From NCBI RefSeq assembly GCF_027596085.1, contig NC_072466.1, forward strand, positions 22,118,613-22,182,612: a stretch of 64,000 nucleotides of DNA. Reading direction: 5' to 3'. Shown one piece after another: positions 59,252-64,000 of the stretch; positions within the stretch are counted from its first letter, which is position 1, and the number at the start of each line of letters is the position of its first letter. Source of the stretch: Anoplopoma fimbria (taxonomy: Eukaryota > Chordata > Actinopteri > Perciformes > Anoplopomatidae). A model generated the notes under the pieces. That model was not told the origin of the DNA and did not search any database. It saw nothing but the letters and a program-made list of their open reading frames with translations. Both the position numbers and the translations under genes were made by a program.

Positions 59252-59672
59252 TAGGGATGCGCCAATCCAACTTCAGCCCTGATACCAATACTTGGGCTTT
59301 GGGTATCGGATGATACCCAGTAAAGATCTGATGCCAGTCTTCATTTAATAGGCTGTATGCCTCAGTGGGTGGAAGTGACTGGGATCATTCTTTTATGTGT
59401 AGGGCAAAATCAGGCTTGACCTAACCATTGCTTCCTTAACTCTCTAAAACAAAATGTAACAAATAATTAATTGTACACCGGGAACTGTGTCAGATAATCT
59501 TCAAATTTAACATGAAGTACAATTCAAGTTTAAAATTTAAATAGGAAGGACATTTCCAGCATATAGAATATAAACGTAGAATTGAATTGAATGGATGGGC
59601 CCCATTGTCACAGATACCGGATTCGTCTATTTCAGCAAGTATCGGCCAAATATCGATATCTGTGCAGCCCTA
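59252..59672 (+). mobile_element. hAT-like non-autonomous DNA element (421 bp)
   Basis: The ends are imperfect inverted repeats: TAGGGATGCGCCAATCC at the left, and GTGCAGCCCTA at the right (reverse complement TAGGGCTGCAC). Inside both ends are GATACC/TATCGG words (GGGTATCGGATGATACCC; AAGTATCGGCCAAATATCGA). I know this TAGGG(A/C)TGCGC...TATCGG structure from fish hAT-derived short elements. There is no transposase. The flanking 8-mers CTTATTTC and GGTATTTA agree at five of eight positions, compatible with a decayed 8 bp target duplication. Confidence 0.75.
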
Positions 59673-60623
59673 GGTATTTATTAAAATTATTATTTATTAA
59701 CAATCAGAATGACTGATTCATAGTTGGGCAGATGTTTCTTTTAAGAAACGAGGAAAACACAAGCATCAAAATAAACTAAATTGTTAAACCAAATAACAAA
59801 CTTCAAAATTAGCTGTATGTCTTACATCGGTAATGAAGTTCACCGTGTACAGATCTTCCTTAAGCAGTGTAAGTATGGAAAGCCTTGAGGCACATAAATG
59901 TAAATATCTGCACTGCTAAAAGTAATTCCGCTCTATTATAGATAAATCATATACTGAAAATGTTACTACAAGGCATTTTCAATTGGTTGTAAAACAGTAG
60001 TTTTATTACTGTATTACTACAGTACTCAAGCTGGGCCTTCGGGAGGGACCAGTCAGAAAGTTTATCCATATTTTCTAAACCATTTTATTTGAAACCAGAA
60101 AGCGGCACACCCATCATGTCGCTTATAATCTCTCATTACACAGGGACAATGTGAGAGCGATGGTATGATACGGTAAGTACGGTGGGCCAAAGTTGACCCA
60201 GTAGGAGTCAGTATTCTTAAACAGGCATTCTTAGTTTATATCTCATTTTCTCTCCAGTACCTGAAACAACACGCTGACACCAATTCTGCTCATAGTGTTT
60301 TTTTTACAAGTGGAATTATGTGTCTGCAGAACGTTGTTTTGTAGATATAGTATTAGTAAGGATTTATATCTACACTGCTTGCTGACCTGGGTTCTTAGTA
60401 GAGAAGTTTAATGTTCATAGCAACAGCCACAAAGAACAAGTCTTCTTTGAACTGGTTCTGGTGAGGGCCTGAGAGGGTAACTGTATCAGCAGTTCAAAAA
60501 TATTCCAACCTGTGATGTTTTTTTTGTGTTGGTCCTGGGTGGATGTAATGTTCTTGATTTAGTTTTTTTCTGGAAATCTCTGAATCCCTGTAGCTAGACT
60601 TTAAAGCTCAGCCTGCCTTTAGA
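59673..60623. other. No gene seen
   Basis: Ordinary AT-rich DNA between the hAT-like element and the (CA)n tract. Confidence 0.5.
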
Positions 60624-60688
60624 TACACACCCACACACCCACCCACTCAGCACACACCTTTAGATACACACCACACACACCACACACA

Positions 60689-60753
<65 letters not shown>
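60624..60753 (+). repeat. Long (CA)n microsatellite with imperfect start
   Basis: An imperfect ACACACC/CCACAC lead-in contains TTTAGATACACACC twice (60618 and 60659). The tract then becomes a pure CA run of more than 25 units to 60752. Confidence 0.95.
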
Positions 60754-61504
60754 GATAGAGTTGTGTGTGGGTGTGTCTCTGTCTGGTCCAACGATTCAAA
60801 CCATTAAAATTCCAGTCACATTACTACTTTCCTAACCTTCAGGCTGATCTTCAGTCCTACCAGTCAGTTGGAAAAAATACATTTCTGTAAATTACATTTG
60901 AATTTTTCCATACAGAGAACAATTGAGCAGTGATATAATTAACTGTTGCTGTACGTAACTGATTATTTGTTTTTTACCAACCCATTAATTTTTTTTATTT
61001 AATTATTTTTCAAATGGAAAACACAGCTTAGGGAGGTGCGAGGCAATTAACCCCTTCATATGCCCATCTGTGCACGATGCTCAGGTCATATATCTCAGTG
61101 CTGATGGATACATTTCCTTCTTAAACACTATTAACATTGCACTGTTCTGTACTGTGTAATCATTACAGAAGTAATTGCACAAACTCTCAAAATATTAAGC
61201 CAAAATTTTACATGTGAACGTGTGGGTTGGGTTTAAACTATTCTTTGCAAATTCATTCTTGACCTACAATCAGTGAATCCAGTTTTACAGTAAATGAACT
61301 GGGAGCGAATGCACATAAAAAATCAGAGCTCTTACAGTCTTCTTCAGCGGATGGAGTTGGATCAAATATCATTACCTGACTTAATTTGTTTACCTGGTAA
61401 CATGTACATGGTTACATGACTCCCTTCTCTGGTCTTTGGTGTCAGGTAAAGTTGCATTTGAAATTTACTCTCTAACGGTAGTATGTAAAGCTCCCAGTAC
61501 GGCA
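60754..61504. other. No gene seen
   Basis: AT-rich sequence without repeats recognised or frames of note. Confidence 0.5.
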
Positions 61505-62016
61505 TGATCTTGGTTCTGTTTTTTGTTCCCTGTTTTATTTCGAAGTTCCCTATCTCTTGTGTCTCGTTTTTGTCTGACTTCCTGTCTTTGTGGTCTTCCC
61601 TCCTTTTTTCTGTGCAGCAGTTTGTTATGTCTATCCTGTTCCTATAGTTAAGTTTCTATATTTTTGTAATTTCAGTATTTCTTGTTTTATTTTGTGTTAC
61701 TCACCTCTCCTCTAGTTTCGAAAACACACAGAGGGTACATCCCAAGTCTCTGAATTGCATCCCCGTTTCCCTCACTTGCATCTTTTCCTTGCGTCTTAGT
61801 CCCTCCCACCAGGGATGCATGGAGAGACACAAGGAAACCATGCGAGGAGAGAGGAAACGAGGAAATGTGTTTTAAGAGAAATTAGACTTCCTTTCCTCTG
61901 AAGCGTCACGTGAAGCGACGTCTGTTTCTGATGACGACGGCCGCTGATCACAGCTGATCAGCTGTCAGTCAGCTTTAACAGCTGGAGAGACTTTTGATTT
62001 TGTGTTTGCACACATG

Positions 62017-62319
62017 ATCACTGTACTAATATTAATAATGAAACAAAGTAATCATCACTGCACTAATATTAATAATGAAACAAAGCAATCATCACTGTAC
62101 TAATATTAATAATGACACAAAGTAATCATCACTGCACTAATATTAATAATGACACAAAGTAATCATCACTGCACTAATATTAATAATGAAACAAAGTAAT
62201 CATCACTGTACTAATATTAATAATGACACAAAGTAATCATCACTGTACTAATATTAATAATGAAACAAAGTAATCATCACTGTACTAATATTAATAATGA
62301 AACAAAGTAATCATCACTG
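62017..62319 (+). repeat. 37 bp minisatellite, 8 copies
   Basis: Unit: ATCACTGTACTAATATTAAT, then AATGAAACAAAGTAATC. Eight near-perfect units begin every 37 bp. Variants are CTGTACT/CTGCACT, GAAACAAAG/GACACAAAG and, once, AAGCAATC for AAGTAATC. The array lies wholly within the inverted-repeat element. Confidence 0.97.
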
Positions 62320-62758
62320 CCAGAGTAGAAATGTATTTCCCTCTGCAGCCTGTTACCTGTTCAACAAACTTTTGTCTTATTTATTAATTATTAACGTCTG
62401 TATGTTTTGAAATTGGGATTGTGATGTCATTATTAAATAATCCAGAATATGATTATAGTTTCTCCTAAACACTGGAATTAATTTATTAGAATCAATGTTT
62501 CGGGGTAAATTGGAACTCATCCAACCCGACACTCAGAAATGATTAGGCTCATATGAATGAATGGAAATGACGATAAATGATGTAAAAAATGTTTCTCTCC
62601 AACTCTCCCTGACTTTTCATCCGTTCAATCTGTGATCTGTCATCACTCTGGTATAAAAACTCCAGTGATGATGAGCTATATCAGATCAGTACGATCGGCT
62701 GCAGCGTCCAATCAAACAACTGATGAACAATGAGGGGGCGTGTTCGCCCTCACAACAC

Positions 62759-62961
62759 ATTACATTACATTACATTACAGTCATTTAGCAGACGCTTTTA
62801 TCCAAAGCGACTTACAGTCAGTAGTATGTTACATATCATTCACCCATTCACACACTGATGACAGGCTACCATCAAGGTGCCACCATCAGACTCTAACTAA
62901 CATTCATCATCCAGTCCACACCGATGGCCTTCAGGAGCAACTTGGGGTTAAGTGTCTTGCC
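62759..62961 (-). mobile_element. V-SINE-type fragment, 5'-truncated, with target duplication
   Basis: Read on the minus strand: the V-SINE core (plus 62934-62961, AGGAGCAACTTGGGGTTAAG then TGTCTTGCC), a middle with CATTCACCCATTCACACACT, the common fish tail CATTTAGCAGACGCTTTTAT then CCAAAGCGACTTACAGT, and a terminal (TGTAA)n. CAACAC flanks it at 62753-62758 and 62962-62967, a 6 bp target duplication. The tRNA head is missing because of truncation. It sits inside the inverted-repeat element and is therefore younger. Confidence 0.88.
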
Positions 62962-63190
62962 CAACACTTCCTGGAAGGATGTCCTCATGCAGGAAATGAC
63001 AAATAAGAGACTTGGGATGTACCCAGAGACAATTCCTGTCTCTGTGTGTTTTCCCGACACTTTTACTGTCTGCTCCGCCCCTGATTGATCACACCTGTGT
63101 TGTTATTAAACCCTGTGTTCCCCTGTCTCTGTGCCATGTTCCTGGTTTTCATATCTCTGCTTGTTTTGTTTACTTGTACTGAAGGCCTTA

Positions 63191-63349
63191 CTGTAAACCA
63201 AACCTGATCTGTTAGGTAAAGCCTGTAAATCTACACCCTGTCTTGCTGTCGGGGTCGTACAATTGAGTTTGTAACACAGTATGGTGAAACCCAAACAAAT
63301 CTGCTGTGAACGTGGCAAGTGTGTAGTCAAAAGAATTGTAGGACCCAAG
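63191..63349. other. No gene seen
   Basis: Spacer between the T/C-rich repeat and LINE C. No signal was recognised. Confidence 0.4.
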
Positions 63350-64000
63350 TTAGTAAGAGAGTACAGTTTATTTTTAGAGTGCTTTTCACAGACAGTCACA
63401 AAGTGCTTAACAGGAGAGGTATTTCAGACAAGAAAAAAACAATCAACACAAGGTGACCATACTAGGGCGACAAATTTGCAATATTAGTTTTTAAAACATG
63501 AAACGTTTTATGATAGGCACAATAGACTGATTTTTAAACAAATTTTAAAAATCAGCAAACTGTAGGGGTGTAGCCAGAACATTCCATAGCTTTGGTCCTA
63601 CTGCCTCAAAAGCTTGGTCACCACAGGTCTTAAGGTGAGCGCCCAATAGCTTCTTAATCAGGATGTTATGGTCTCTACAGTGTCGGAACACAGAACTGAG
63701 ATTGAGAAGTACTAACACAAAACAATCACTTGCATCAGAAGACATTAATACATCATTAGAAACCCTCAGAAGAGCGGTTTCAGTAGATTGTCGTTTTCAA
63801 AACCCTGACTGGAACTTATCATACATATTGTGCCTCTCCAGTGCAACAGGAAGTTGGACAGCCACAACCTTCACTAAGATTTTTGACAGAAAAGGTAGTT
63901 TTGATATAGGCTTATAGTTCATGGGCAAAGAAGATCTAAGTTCGTTTTTGTTTAATATAGGCTGGATCATTCAATGGACCACACAGACGGCCGAGACGTT
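63350..64000 (-). mobile_element. LINE C, relative of LINE B, internally deleted, cut by window end
   Basis: Minus strand, entering from beyond 64000. The 3' end near 63360 (GAAAAGCACTCTAAAAATAA) is of the same style as the tail of LINE D. 63660-63970 matches LINE B at 41120-41420, covering RT fingers to motif A. The sequence then jumps directly to the C-terminal domain, losing most of the RT palm and thumb. Confidence 0.88.
63545..63745 (-). pseudogene. LINE C RT fragment with motif A fused to C-terminus
   Basis: A 66-codon frame: MSSDASDCFVLVLLNLSSVF (a degenerate motif A; the usual Asp of LDLSSAF is Asn here), then DHNILIKKL, then without a break GAHLKTCGDQAFEAVGPKLW, which is the RT C-terminal signature. 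In LINE B about 60 codons of RT (GISGIALDWFSSYL ... GVPQGSVL) follow the NILI position before that copy ends, and all are missing here. Loss of the palm and the motif A change make this copy dead. The frame ends at a stop after LQFADF. Confidence 0.85.

Larger units (their letters stand above)
61733..63024. mobile_element. Non-autonomous DNA transposon (1.29 kb) with terminal inverted repeats
   Basis: The left end GGGTACATCCCAAGTCTCT (61733-61751) is the exact reverse complement of the right end AGAGACTTGGGATGTACCC (63006-63024), so 19 bp are perfect. If the inverted repeat is taken as starting at GGTACATCC, CAGAG flanks both sides (61729-61733 and 63024-63028), a possible 5 bp target duplication. 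No transposase is present. The interior carries CACGTGAAGCGACGTCTG-type sequence, the 37 bp minisatellite and a nested V-SINE. The superfamily is not certain. Confidence 0.8.
61505..63190 (+). repeat. T/C-rich repeat, split by the inverted-repeat element
   Basis: Left part 61505-61732 (TTGTTCCCTGTTTTATTTCG, GTTTTATTTTGTGTTACTCA, CCTCTCCTCTAGTTTCG). Right part from about 63025 (GTGTGTTTTCCCGACACTTT, CCGCCCCTGATTGATCACAC, ATTAAACCCTGTGTTCCCCT). From memory of fish genomes these belong to one unit. The 1.29 kb between them is the insertion described next. No coding sequence was seen. Confidence 0.45.

Noticed and set aside
63663..63917. 84-codon plus-strand frame similar to the plus-strand frame at 41121-41333
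   Set aside because: The two look homologous as proteins, but both are antisense to RT in LINE C and LINE B. The similarity comes from the LINE family, not a shared gene.
1..64000. CRISPR array, prokaryotic operon or phage content
   Set aside because: No regularly spaced direct repeats with unique spacers. The only regular array is the gapless 37 bp minisatellite at 62017-62319, and the overall content is vertebrate.

Overview
The window looks like nuclear DNA from a ray-finned fish, probably a percomorph teleost. The evidence is its repeat content: L2/CR1/Rex1-type LINEs, V-SINEs with tRNA heads, small hAT-like elements, a repeat family ending in CATAGACTGTATA, and dense microsatellites. 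No operons, bacterial signals, rRNA genes or intact tRNA genes were seen. I found no host exon that I can defend. The window is therefore either intergenic or inside a very large intron, and almost everything that can be annotated is a mobile element or a simple repeat.

1-15 kb: mostly unique AT-rich sequence with a (TCCA)n microsatellite, fragments of old interspersed repeats (about 3.9, 4.05, 5.65 and 7.85 kb) and an LTR-like block near 10.4 kb. 15-23 kb: three copies of the CATAGACTGTATA family. One of them (17.4-18.0 kb) is split by a 5'-truncated LINE tail. A V-SINE at 19.8 kb carries a 3' tail nearly the same as that LINE tail.

23.9-27.4 kb (minus strand): the best preserved element, a 3.4 kb LINE. 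It has an APE-type endonuclease, a proline-rich linker and a reverse transcriptase, and is broken only by frameshifts. 27.4-40 kb: unique DNA with scattered repeat pieces, two AT-rich hairpins, a small tandem repeat at 38.1 kb and a plus-strand LINE C-terminus relic at 39.4 kb. 40.9-43.2 kb (minus): a second LINE, heavily mutated and cut off inside its RT. A relative of it runs off the window end at 63.35-64.0 kb.

45-55 kb: three more CATAGACTGTATA copies, tRNA-type SINE remnants, and a third LINE lineage at 51.24-51.96 kb (RT C-terminus plus an (ATT)n tail). 59.25-59.67 kb: a hAT-like short element. 60.6 kb: a long (CA)n tract. 61.5-63.2 kb: a nested structure in which a T-rich repeat is interrupted by a 1.29 kb terminal-inverted-repeat element, which itself holds an 8 x 37 bp minisatellite and a truncated V-SINE flanked by a 6 bp target duplication.

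Functionally, the only protein machinery visible is LINE endonuclease and reverse transcriptase, all of it inactivated. Shared 3' tails and target duplications show how such machinery mobilised the SINEs here. I found no convincing undescribed system. The most informative material is the nesting order and the multi-copy family, which together give a relative history of insertions.
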